In this document: piece after piece, positions 7,947 to 15,979 of the stretch | Numbering within the stretch: the stretch's first letter is position 1 | Layout: each line of letters begins with the position of its first letter | NCBI GenBank assembly: GCA_934525675.1 | Contig: CAKSZH010000008.1 | Location: 35,658 to 99,657, forward strand | DNA from: an uncultured Eubacteriales bacterium | Lineage (GTDB): Bacteria; Bacillota; Clostridia; Oscillospirales; CAG-272 | DNA: 64,000 bases | Direction: 5' to 3' | Position numbers and translations under genes: made by a program | The notes under the pieces: generated by a model | What the model saw: only the letters and a program-made list of their open reading frames with translations | Told to the model about the DNA's origin: nothing | Databases searched by the model: none

Positions 7947-8849
7947 TCAGTCCGGCAGAATCTGAAAATCCGTATACCCGTTTTCCCGGAGCCATGTACG
8001 CGCCGCTTCGTCGGATGTGCGGAGAAGCAGACGCACGGGGAAGGCGCGGAGACAGTAGGACGCACCGTCGAGCAGATCGGTAAGCTCTTCCGTGTCGCCG
8101 ATCCCGCGGAGATCGAGCGCAAAGAAATCCGCCGACCGGAGGTAGCGCCGGAGTGTCGCTTCCGCGTTGCCGTTCCGGAAGAACTCCGCGGGGAGCACGG
8201 CTCCGATTGCGGTATCTCCCGTGTCCCGACGGAGCGCGGCGAGGTACGCAAGCGAAGCGCTCTCGTTTTCTCCGTCAAAGTTCAGTCCGTCAAACAGAAT
8301 CGCGTCGATCCCGTTCCCGGCGATCTCGGCGGCAAGCGAGCGCTCGTAGTATTCCTCGGCAGACTTTGCCTGTCCGTCCAGTCCCGCAGAGAGCACCCGG
8401 AAGACCCCGCAGACATACATTCCGTTTTCATGAAGGTAGGAAATCTCCGTTCCGGCGTTTTCGGCTACCGCGCCGTCCGCCTGTCGCTTCATGTGGATCG
8501 CGGTCTCCGAGCGGTACCCGAGCGTATCGTCCGCGCCCCGGAGAACGACCGAGACGGCATTGGTTCCGTTTGCCTTCATGTTGTCCACCGCGTATCCGAA
8601 CGCGAACGCCTCGCAGGTCACACCCGGTACCCGGATATTTCCGTAGGTTACGGAGATATCGTCTCTCCCTGCGGGAAGTCCCTCCGTCTGTTTCCCGAGC
8701 ACGTTCCCGAGCAGAATGGCGAGCCCGAGACCGAGGAGCACCGCTCCGCCGAGGATCAGCCACGGCAGGTATCTTTCTCTGTTTCCGGCTCCCCCCATGC
8801 GCATGGCGCGCCGGCGGCGGAGCCTTCTCTGTCTTGCACCGTTCATCAT
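7947..8849 (-). CDS. Membrane-anchored protein, possibly glycoside-hydrolase-like barrel
   Basis: 300 residues. A very basic N-terminus (RRLRRRRAMR) precedes one transmembrane segment at about residues 29-48 (LPWLILGGAVLLGLGLAILL), so the rest is outside the cell. The outer part starts near ITVTYGNI-like VTYGNIRVPGVTCEAFAFGY and includes ILFDGLNFDG and FFALDLRGIG, which look like barrel strand ends; the overall plan recalls DUF4015-type putative glycosidases, but the match is weak. The start overlaps the stop of the upstream PrsA/SurA-like gene by four bases (ATGA), so the two form an operon. Function is unproven. Confidence 0.75.
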   Translation of the reverse strand: MMNGARQRRLRRRRAMRMGGAGNRERYLPWLILGGAVLLGLGLAILLGNVLGKQTEGLPAGRDDISVTYGNIRVPGVTCEAFAFGYAVDNMKANGTNAVSVVLRGADDTLGYRSETAIHMKRQADGAVAENAGTEISYLHENGMYVCGVFRVLSAGLDGQAKSAEEYYERSLAAEIAGNGIDAILFDGLNFDGENESASLAYLAALRRDTGDTAIGAVLPAEFFRNGNAEATLRRYLRSADFFALDLRGIGDTEELTDLLDGASYCLRAFPVRLLLRTSDEAARTWLRENGYTDFQILPD

Positions 8850-10042
8850 CTCATGCTGATTTCCAGCAGATTGAGGCTTTTACCGTATTCATTCAGCTCC
8901 ACAGAAAGCCCCGCCTTGATTTCTTCAATGTACGATTCCACGAGCGCGCTCTGGTATTCTTTCATGAGTGTCTGCACCTCGGCAAGCAGTTTTGCCTCGT
9001 CGGGAGCAACGCGGACGGCGACATAGTATCCGCCAGTGGTTTCAATGACGGGGCTGACGTCGCCCTCTTTTGCGAGCCCCGATACGCCGTCCCAGAATTC
9101 GTCTGTGTAGGTTCCGCGGACAATGAAATAGGGACCGACACCCGTGTAGGCGCAGTTCTTGTCCGAGCCGATGATGTGACCGATCAGTTCCTCACGTTCC
9201 GACGGATCGGCGGCAAGCAGCTGCTCCCGGTAGGAGGCGGCAAGCGCACGGTTGACCTCCGGATCCTCGCCCGCGTCATTCTGAATGAAGAAATAATCGA
9301 CGGGGATCAGGTTGCCCGACGGGATCCGGCTGCTGCCCGACTGCACGGTCAGATAGTCGTTGTAAAATTTCGCGTAGTCCGCGGGGGCGGTGTAATTGCC
9401 ATAGAAATCGTAGGTCGTGTCGCCGATCGGCACCTTCCCGATGAAATCGCGGAGCTGGAAGTAAAGTTCGTTCTGTGCCTGCTCGGCAAGTAGGGTGAAG
9501 CGGAAGAGGTGGTCGGTCAGGTAGTATTTCTCAAGCTGTTTTTTGTAGGCGCTGCGGCTGCCTGCCTCCTTGCGCGTCGCTTCGATCTGCTTCTGCACGG
9601 CATCGGTGAGCGCGGAGTCGTTGTAGTTGATCTGATATGCGTCGCACGCCTTGAATACCGCGTAATTGTTGCGGAGTACCGAAAGTACCGTTTCCCGGAA
9701 CTCCTCGCATTTGTCCGGATCGTTCCAGAATTCCTTCCCGTATGCTTTTTCGTAGGTGTCCCGATAGGTCATTGCGACAAAGCGGAGTTCCTCGTACTGA
9801 ATCTCCATGCCGCCGCAGGTCCCGACGACCCGCTTCTCCTCCTCGGTCTGTTTGATGGGACGGTCGCCCGTGAGGTACATGACAAGCAGCGTGACGCCGA
9901 CGGCGACAAGAATCACCGCGAGGATGATCGCCGTGATGAGAATGACCTTTTTCCGGCTGTTGTGTACCGGTTTCTTTGCGGCTTTGCCCGATGACGCCCT
10001 GCCACCGGGAATCCTTTTTTCTTTCAGCACTTTTTCTGCCAT
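8846..10042 (-). CDS. Membrane-anchored SurA/PrsA-like protein (peptidyl-prolyl isomerase family)
   Basis: 398 residues with a Lys/Arg-rich cytoplasmic tail and one transmembrane segment near residues 33-57 (VILITAIILAVILVAVGVTL). The outer part has the alpha-helical SurA-type chaperone arm (YEELRFVAMTYRDTYEKAYG onwards) and a C-terminal region with GDVSPVIETTGGYYVAVRV, which is the end of a parvulin rotamase domain. The parvulin core seems shortened, so chaperone rather than isomerase activity is possible. ATG 10042 was chosen because GGAGG lies nine bases upstream; the GTG 15 bases earlier overlaps that site. A TATAAT at 10075-10080 (minus strand) may be its -10. Confidence 0.8.
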   Translation of the reverse strand: MAEKVLKEKRIPGGRASSGKAAKKPVHNSRKKVILITAIILAVILVAVGVTLLVMYLTGDRPIKQTEEEKRVVGTCGGMEIQYEELRFVAMTYRDTYEKAYGKEFWNDPDKCEEFRETVLSVLRNNYAVFKACDAYQINYNDSALTDAVQKQIEATRKEAGSRSAYKKQLEKYYLTDHLFRFTLLAEQAQNELYFQLRDFIGKVPIGDTTYDFYGNYTAPADYAKFYNDYLTVQSGSSRIPSGNLIPVDYFFIQNDAGEDPEVNRALAASYREQLLAADPSEREELIGHIIGSDKNCAYTGVGPYFIVRGTYTDEFWDGVSGLAKEGDVSPVIETTGGYYVAVRVAPDEAKLLAEVQTLMKEYQSALVESYIEEIKAGLSVELNEYGKSLNLLEISMR

Positions 10043-10133
10043 ACTGACCTCCGCCACCCGACATTCTTTCCTTGATTATACCGCGATTTTGTGAAGGATG
10101 TATGAATTGCCGCCGTATTTTCGCAAAAACACT

Positions 10134-10161
10134 TTGCAAAATACGGAAAATGTGTTAAAAT
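10134..10161 (+). promoter_or_regulatory. Sigma-A promoter for hprK
   Basis: TTGCAA and TAAAAT separated by 16 bp, about 70 bp upstream of the hprK start. Confidence 0.6.
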
Positions 10162-10232
10162 GACAGGGAACGGACCGGCTGAAAACAAAGTAAACCGGGA
10201 AAGCCCGCACAGGCGGGTGGGGAGGTAAAGGC

Positions 10233-11177
10233 ATGGAAGTCAAATATACCATTCCGCTTTCGGAAATCGTCAACGAGTTTTCCTTTGAAAAGATTTATCT
10301 GCCGGAGGATTACGAGAGTATCAGGATTGTCACGCCGGAGGTCAACCGCCCGGGGCTTGCCCTGACCGGTTTTTTTGGCGCATTTGAAGAGCAGAGACTG
10401 CAGCTGATCGGCAACGCGGAGAACAAGTATCTCAAAAGCCTTGGCGACGAGGACCGTACCCGCGCCATCCGCCGCTTCATGCACAAGCGCCCTGCGGCGG
10501 TGCTGTTTACCTCCAATCTTGAGGTGTATGAGGCGATGATCGACGCGGCAAAGGACGAAAACGTCCCCGTGCTCCGTACAAAGGAAAAGACCAGCCCCAT
10601 CATGTCCTCGCTCATCGCGTCGCTCAATACGCATCTGGCTCCCCGCGTGACCCAGCATGGCGTTCTGGTCGAGGTTTACGGCGAGGGAATGCTTCTGCTC
10701 GGCGACAGCGGGGTCGGCAAGAGCGAGACCGCGATCGAACTGGTCAAGAGAGGGCATCGCCTCATTGCCGATGACGTGGTGGACATCAAGCGCGTTTCTG
10801 CCAAGACGCTGGTCGGTACCGCGCCGGAGATCATCCGCCATTATGTGGAGCTGCGCGGCATCGGCATCATCGACGTCCGCCGGATCTTCGGTATGGGCGC
10901 GGTCAAGCAGAGCGAACGCATTGACCTTGTCATCAAGCTGGAGCAGTGGCAGGACGGCAAGATGTACGACCGTCTGGGGCTTGACGACCAGACCGAGAAC
11001 ATTCTGGGGCTTGAGATTCCGGCAATCACCATTCCTGTCAAGCCCGGCAGAAACCTTGCCATCATTCTGGAGATCGCCGCCATGAACAACCGCCAGAAGA
11101 AGATGGGCTACAACACGGCGGAGGAATTCAACAAAAAGCTCCTGAATCAGATGGGGCTTGGGGCGGATACGCTGTAA
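10233..11177 (+). CDS. hprK: HPr kinase/phosphorylase
   Basis: 314 residues, the full family length. The P-loop GDSGVGKS is at residues 157-164, followed by ETAIELVKRGHRLIADD, the classic HprK/P region, and by LRGIGIIDVRRIFG, the signature loop. The N-terminal domain spans residues 1-130. The enzyme phosphorylates HPr on serine using ATP and reverses it with phosphate, linking glycolytic state to catabolite repression. GGGGAGG precedes the ATG. Often this gene neighbours lgt, murB or rapZ; here it is alone. The presence of HprK implies a working carbon-catabolite circuit, relevant to the large sugar-uptake operon at 27-40 kb. Confidence 0.97.
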   Translation: MEVKYTIPLSEIVNEFSFEKIYLPEDYESIRIVTPEVNRPGLALTGFFGAFEEQRLQLIGNAENKYLKSLGDEDRTRAIRRFMHKRPAAVLFTSNLEVYEAMIDAAKDENVPVLRTKEKTSPIMSSLIASLNTHLAPRVTQHGVLVEVYGEGMLLLGDSGVGKSETAIELVKRGHRLIADDVVDIKRVSAKTLVGTAPEIIRHYVELRGIGIIDVRRIFGMGAVKQSERIDLVIKLEQWQDGKMYDRLGLDDQTENILGLEIPAITIPVKPGRNLAIILEIAAMNNRQKKMGYNTAEEFNKKLLNQMGLGADTL

Positions 11178-11371
11178 CCGCCTGAGGAATCCGCAAAGGG
11201 GACCCGGCTGACCGGCAGACGTAATGCCCGGCATCGCGGTCCACTCCGGCGGTTCAATCGCGTATCCGGCTGACGAATGAACGTGGTGCCGGCCAAGCGG
11301 GCAACGGACTGCCGGGAATACGGCGTGATTCCGGACTTGACAAGGTGACCGGCGCGCTTCCGGTCAGCGGC

Positions 11372-11683
11372 TCAGTCGGAAAGATCCCCGTAGTCGTAAG
11401 TAATCCCGTGCGTGTCGCAGAAGCGGCGGAAGAGGACCAGTGCGTTTTCCCGGGTCAGCGCCCCGGCGAGCCGCCGGGCAAGATCGTCCGGCGCTACGCC
11501 GAGCAGCTTTGCCAGACGGAGCGTCCCGGCGCGGTCAAGGTTGAGATAATATTCCTCGTATTCCGGATCGGCGCCGGGATTCTGACGGATTCCCGTCATG
11601 CTGACGCCGAAAAGCCCGTTTTCCGATAATTCCGCACGCGTTTCACTGTGTAAAAAGCCGGTATGGGAATCGGTCGGTGTCAT
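11372..11683 (-). CDS. Small unknown protein
   Basis: 103 residues, not recognised. The N-terminal third is polar; the middle contains EYEEYYLNLDRAGTLRLAKL and the C-terminal half is helical (DDLARRLAGALTRENALVLF), which looks like a small regulatory or protein-binding fold. No signal peptide, cysteines or metal motif. GAAAGGAAG lies about nine bases before the ATG at 11683. It stands alone between hprK and the lipoprotein gene. Confidence 0.6.
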   Translation of the reverse strand: MTPTDSHTGFLHSETRAELSENGLFGVSMTGIRQNPGADPEYEEYYLNLDRAGTLRLAKLLGVAPDDLARRLAGALTRENALVLFRRFCDTHGITYDYGDLSD

Positions 11684-11822
11684 GTATCATGCTTCCTTTC
11701 TTTGCTGAAATGTGCGGACAGTGCCGGGGTGCTGACCGCGTTGTCAGTGTACCCGAAACGGTGTCCGATAAAGCGGACTTGCAGGCATTTTTCGTGAAAG
11801 TGAAAAAGTTTACAGATAGAAC

Positions 11823-11851
11823 TTGCATTTTTTTGTGGAATATGATAGGAT
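11823..11851 (+). promoter_or_regulatory. Sigma-A promoter for the first surface lipoprotein
   Basis: TTGCAT and TAGGAT with 17-bp spacing; the start codon follows 46 bp later. Confidence 0.55.
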
Positions 11852-11896
11852 GAACACACTTCCCCCGCCGACGCGGGGAAACTTACGGAGGAATCT

Positions 11897-13639
11897 ATGA
11901 AGAGATTGGCAGCGATCCTGCTCGTGTGTCTCATGGTGCTGGGGGCACTTGTGTCCTGTACCGGAGGCAAGACAACGGAAACCGGGACGGAACCGACGAC
12001 GGGTAAACCGACGGAATCCGTGACCGAAACCGCAAGCGAAGCTGTGACGGAATCCGAGTCCGAGTCCTCGACAGAGTCCGCTACGGAAACGGTTCATGAA
12101 CATACTTACTGGGTGAAGGAGACCCATGCAGCCTCCTGCACCGAAGACGGATACGAGATTTCGGTCTGTTCCGGCTGTGGGAAGGAGACGCGGGAGGAAT
12201 TTCCCGCTCTTGGACACCTGCTTGCCGGCAATCGCCACGCATCCGACGGGAAGAGTGTGGTTTCCTGCGTGCGGTGCCTTTCCGAAATTGAGGTGACGGA
12301 CGCGGAACGGGAACGCCTGGTTGCCATCGGCGACAGCATCGTCGGCGAGAGACTGCGGATCACCGCATACGGCACGCCCGACTGCAACAGCCCCATCATT
12401 GCGGATCTGTTCAATCGGATCCTTGACATCGGGATCAACACGGTGGTTGCCAACGGTATGGAGACCTCCAGCGGTCTGTGGTCCGTACTGGAAGCGGCAA
12501 ACGAAACCGGTATGGATGTGCTTGCCGACGCGACCGCGCTGGCAATCCGGAATCCCGAAGAGGTCCTGGCAAAGCTGCTCTTCATGGATGAAGAAGAACA
12601 TCTGGTCGGACTTTATCTGCGCGACGAGCCGTATCCCTTCTGGTTCGGGAACCTGGGCAAGACTGCCGATCTGCTCCGCAAGGAGTATCCGGGAGTACAG
12701 TGGAGCATGGGCGCCAACCTGCTCGGCTGGGGCAATCCCGCGTATGTCTGGAAGGGCATCTGGGAAGACGGCACGCAGGAGTGGAAGTCCTTCGGCAAAG
12801 AGAACCCGGACGGCTCGCCTGCAACGGATGCCAACGGTTCGCTTGCTTTCGGGGACGGCATGACCGCAGAGGCGATGCATTACGCGATGAATGTGTACTG
12901 GGAGACCGTCAAGCCGGATTTCTTCTGCTTTGACGTGTATCCGTACAACAATCAGGAATCCGGCAACCTGCCGAACTATCTGGCAAATCTCGCGTTCTTC
13001 CAGTATTACGCACTGAAGTATGACGTTCCGATGTGGACCTTCCTCCAGACCGCGAACGGCCCCGTGGACGGCTCCGCCGATCCGACCTACACGCAGCTCC
13101 GTTGCGAGTCCAACCTGTCTCTTGCCGCCGGCGCCAAGAGCCTGCTCTGCTTCACGGTGGTGCAGACCTCGGAATGGTCGTACATGATCTCCGCGGACGG
13201 TACCGAGATCCGCCCGATCTACTATGACGCAAAGAACGTGTTTACCGGCATTCATCAGATGAAGGGCGCTTATCTGAGCTATACCTTCGACAAGTACATC
13301 GTGAATTCCGCGGATGAGAATTACGGGAAATACTTCACCGAATTTGAAATGGATGGAATGCTCACGGACACCTACGCGGGGCTTGCCTCCGTGGACGGAG
13401 AGGAGATTTTTGTCGGCTGCGGCAAAAACGCCGAGGGCAAGACCGGACTTTACGTGGTCAATCTCAATTATAAGAAGGACGCCGCTCCGACGACCGCTGT
13501 GCTTTACCTGACGGAGGAGCTGTCCTACCGCCTGTGGGGCGATACCGAAGGACTGGAGGGAGCGGGCGTGACCGACCGTTTCCTGCTTACCCTGGAGCCC
13601 GGCGAGGGATGCTTCATTGAGCTGAATCCCGCCGACTGA
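11897..13639 (+). CDS. Surface lipoprotein with glycoside-hydrolase-like barrel, paralogue A
   Basis: 580 residues. A lipoprotein signal peptide ends in the lipobox LVSC (Cys at about residue 21), followed by a Thr/Glu/Ser-rich spacer. Residues 65-110 hold a cysteine module with paired Cys (SCTEDGYEISVCSGCG). The main domain looks like a TIM barrel: HLVGLYLRDEPYPFW contains a DEP motif seen in barrel glycosidases, and ETVKPDFFCFDVYPYN and FLQTANG follow in order. A short beta domain closes the protein (LEPGEGCFIEL). It is a paralogue of the next gene, with closely matching blocks throughout the barrel. A polysaccharide-related role is inferred, not shown. CGGAGGAA precedes the ATG. Confidence 0.85.
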   Translation: MKRLAAILLVCLMVLGALVSCTGGKTTETGTEPTTGKPTESVTETASEAVTESESESSTESATETVHEHTYWVKETHAASCTEDGYEISVCSGCGKETREEFPALGHLLAGNRHASDGKSVVSCVRCLSEIEVTDAERERLVAIGDSIVGERLRITAYGTPDCNSPIIADLFNRILDIGINTVVANGMETSSGLWSVLEAANETGMDVLADATALAIRNPEEVLAKLLFMDEEEHLVGLYLRDEPYPFWFGNLGKTADLLRKEYPGVQWSMGANLLGWGNPAYVWKGIWEDGTQEWKSFGKENPDGSPATDANGSLAFGDGMTAEAMHYAMNVYWETVKPDFFCFDVYPYNNQESGNLPNYLANLAFFQYYALKYDVPMWTFLQTANGPVDGSADPTYTQLRCESNLSLAAGAKSLLCFTVVQTSEWSYMISADGTEIRPIYYDAKNVFTGIHQMKGAYLSYTFDKYIVNSADENYGKYFTEFEMDGMLTDTYAGLASVDGEEIFVGCGKNAEGKTGLYVVNLNYKKDAAPTTAVLYLTEELSYRLWGDTEGLEGAGVTDRFLLTLEPGEGCFIELNPAD

Positions 13640-13801
13640 TCCCCGGTAAAACACGGGACGGGAAATCCTCCCGCATACAGGAAGAAGATATACACGGCGG
13701 ATGTCCGTGACCCGAACCGCTCCATGCGGCTTCCGTCATCTGCCGTTCCCCCGATCATACCGGAAATCTGATCCGGAATTCATACATAAGAGGAGAAAAC
13801 C

Positions 13802-15625
13802 GTGAAAAATATGAAACGAATGACAGCCCTGCTTCTTGCGGTGCTGATGGTGCTTTCCGCGGCGGCGATCTTTGCGTCGTGCGGCAGAAAAATTCCCGTT
13901 CTGCCCGAGGATTCGTCCGGTGCGGCAGACGGGACGGAGCCGAACACCGAGAGGGAAAGTGAAACGGAAAATCCCGATGAATCCGAAACGCCGGGGCATG
14001 TCCATGACTGGAAGGAAGTCGGTCGGAGGGGTGCGACCTGCACGGTTGACGGTTATATTGAAGAGATCTGCAGTATCTGCGGAAATGGCCGCGAGCAGAT
14101 CACGGAAAAAGCGCTCGGTCATGACTTTGACGACGGCACGGAACACGCGGCAACCTGCGGCGTGGACGCGTACACCGAATACAAGTGCAGCCGTTGCGGC
14201 GAGGTGAAGCGTGATTTCCGGGAAGGCACCGCGACGGGTGAGCACGTTTTCGGCGACAAGCCGACCTATGTCAAGGACGGCAACGACAAGGTCTACGCTG
14301 TCTGTACGGAGTGCGGATTCCTGAAGGAGCTGTCCGATGACGAACTCCGTCAGGCAATCTACAACAGCCTCCGGGACTTCACGCAGGAGGTTGTGGCGTA
14401 TGACTGCGGAGACGCGGACATCGCGGATTCGTATGTGAAGATCTTTGAACTGATGAAGGAGGCGGGGATTACCTCGATTGTTTCCTGCTGCCAGGGAATG
14501 GGGACGGTGTTGATCCCGCAGTTGCTGGAAGCCTGCGAGGAAGCGGGCATGAATGTGTATCTGAATATGCACGGCATGGAGCCCGCCGAGATGGTCTATC
14601 GCCTCAGCTATTATGCCGAGGGGTACGACTGTGTGCGCGGCATTTACATGAAGGACGAACCGGTCCTGAATATGTTTGAGAATCTTGCCGAAGCCAAGCG
14701 CCGGATTCTCGAAGAGGTCGAGGGCGCGACCGGTTGGCTGATCGGTGCGAATATGCTCCCCTATGGTGACCGCGCTTTTGAACCCGGCGACCACGGGTAC
14801 GGCTATGTCTCCGACGGTTGGTACAATTCCATGGTTTACTATATGGAAACGGTCAAGCCGGACTACTTCTGCTTTGACCGCTATCCGTGGAACTCCACCG
14901 GAGATTTTTCGGAGGCAGCAAATTCCCCCGATCAATACGTTGCAAATCTGCTTGTTGCCAAGAAGATTGCGGATCTGTACAACGTCCCGCTTCATACCTA
15001 CCTGCAAACGGTGGCAGTCGGCGGCTACAAGGCTCCGACCGAGACGCAGTTCCGCTGTGAGGTCAATCTGTCGCTTGCCTGCGGTGCAGACGCTCTCTAT
15101 CTGTTTACCGTATATGAGGGACACGGGTTTACCGGGTTCATCTCAAGGGAAGGCGACGAGCTTGCCGATATGTATTATATCGTGCAGACGGTGATCGAGG
15201 AAGTCAACACCATGAAGGGAATTTACGACCTGTTCGATCTCGACAAAGTCATGACGGTCGGTTGCGACAACTACGCCAAAGCAATGAAGAGCTTCTCCGA
15301 GGCGGAGGATTACCTGACCGATTCCTACGGGAAACTGACCTCCGTCACGACCGACGGCAAGTGCTTTATCGGCTGCATGAAGGACGATGCGGGCAGGGAA
15401 GGCTTCTATGTCGTCAACAACAATTATCTGGATGACGGGAACGATACCTATGAGCTGATATTCGCAGAGGAGACAACCTACCAGCTCTGGACGATGGAGG
15501 GACTGGTTGCGATGGGGAAGGCAAGCTCGCTGACGCTGAATCTGATGCCCGGTGAGGGACAGTTCCTTGTGCTCGGCGGCGAAAATGTGCCGGTGGGTAC
15601 GACGGAAGTAACTCCTGCCGACTGA
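13802..15625 (+). CDS. Surface lipoprotein with glycoside-hydrolase-like barrel, paralogue B
   Basis: 607 residues. Start is GTG at 13802, well placed after AAGAGGAG; an in-frame ATG nine bases on is the alternative. The signal peptide ends in the lipobox IFASC. Three cysteine-pair segments (CTVDGYIEEICSICG, CGVDAYTEYKCSRCG, AVCTECG) precede the barrel. Shared blocks with paralogue A are GIYMKDEP, ETVKPDYFCFDRYPWN, TYLQTVA, and QFRCEVNLSLACGADALYLF. The protein ends with the same MPGEGQFLVL element. It lies 162 bp after paralogue A and ends at a clear terminator, so the pair may be one transcript or separately promoted. Substrate is unknown. Confidence 0.85.
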   Translation: MKNMKRMTALLLAVLMVLSAAAIFASCGRKIPVLPEDSSGAADGTEPNTERESETENPDESETPGHVHDWKEVGRRGATCTVDGYIEEICSICGNGREQITEKALGHDFDDGTEHAATCGVDAYTEYKCSRCGEVKRDFREGTATGEHVFGDKPTYVKDGNDKVYAVCTECGFLKELSDDELRQAIYNSLRDFTQEVVAYDCGDADIADSYVKIFELMKEAGITSIVSCCQGMGTVLIPQLLEACEEAGMNVYLNMHGMEPAEMVYRLSYYAEGYDCVRGIYMKDEPVLNMFENLAEAKRRILEEVEGATGWLIGANMLPYGDRAFEPGDHGYGYVSDGWYNSMVYYMETVKPDYFCFDRYPWNSTGDFSEAANSPDQYVANLLVAKKIADLYNVPLHTYLQTVAVGGYKAPTETQFRCEVNLSLACGADALYLFTVYEGHGFTGFISREGDELADMYYIVQTVIEEVNTMKGIYDLFDLDKVMTVGCDNYAKAMKSFSEAEDYLTDSYGKLTSVTTDGKCFIGCMKDDAGREGFYVVNNNYLDDGNDTYELIFAEETTYQLWTMEGLVAMGKASSLTLNLMPGEGQFLVLGGENVPVGTTEVTPAD

Positions 15626-15640
15626 TTCCGGAATCATTTA

Positions 15641-15671
15641 CGGGCAACCCGCATGGGTTGCCCGTTTTTTC
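15641..15671 (+). terminator. Terminator after paralogue B
   Basis: GGGCAACCC-gcat-GGGTTGCCC stem followed by GTTTTTTC. Confidence 0.9.
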
Positions 15672-15884
15672 GTTCCCGGAACTCCGGCAGTTGTGTCTGC
15701 GGTTCCCGTTGTCAACGTGTGTGCCCCATGCTTCTTTCCCCGTCCCGCGCTTCGCCCCTCCGCCGCCCCCCGCTTCTCCCTTGCTCCGAGTGTACCGCTG
15801 GACAGCAAGGCGTCGCGATCTCTTGCGTGTACCGCGATCCGGGAATACACCGTCCGTCGCATGATCGGGAATCCGTGAATTTCA

Positions 15885-15937
15885 TTGACAAAATGGAATA
15901 AAGTGTTATAAGACAAAATGGAATAAAGTGTTATAAT
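15885..15937 (+). promoter_or_regulatory. Tandem duplicated promoter
   Basis: Two exact, adjacent copies of a 25-bp unit (15887-15911 and 15912-15936; unit starts GACAAAATGGAATAAAGTGT). The first carries TTGACA-N16-TATAAG and the second AAGACA-N16-TATAAT, so the duplication created two overlapping promoter cores. The rest of 15672-15884 has no gene. Confidence 0.7.
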
Positions 15938-15979
15938 GAATGTAAATCTAATCCGGAAACCGGAGGGACGAAAGACGAA

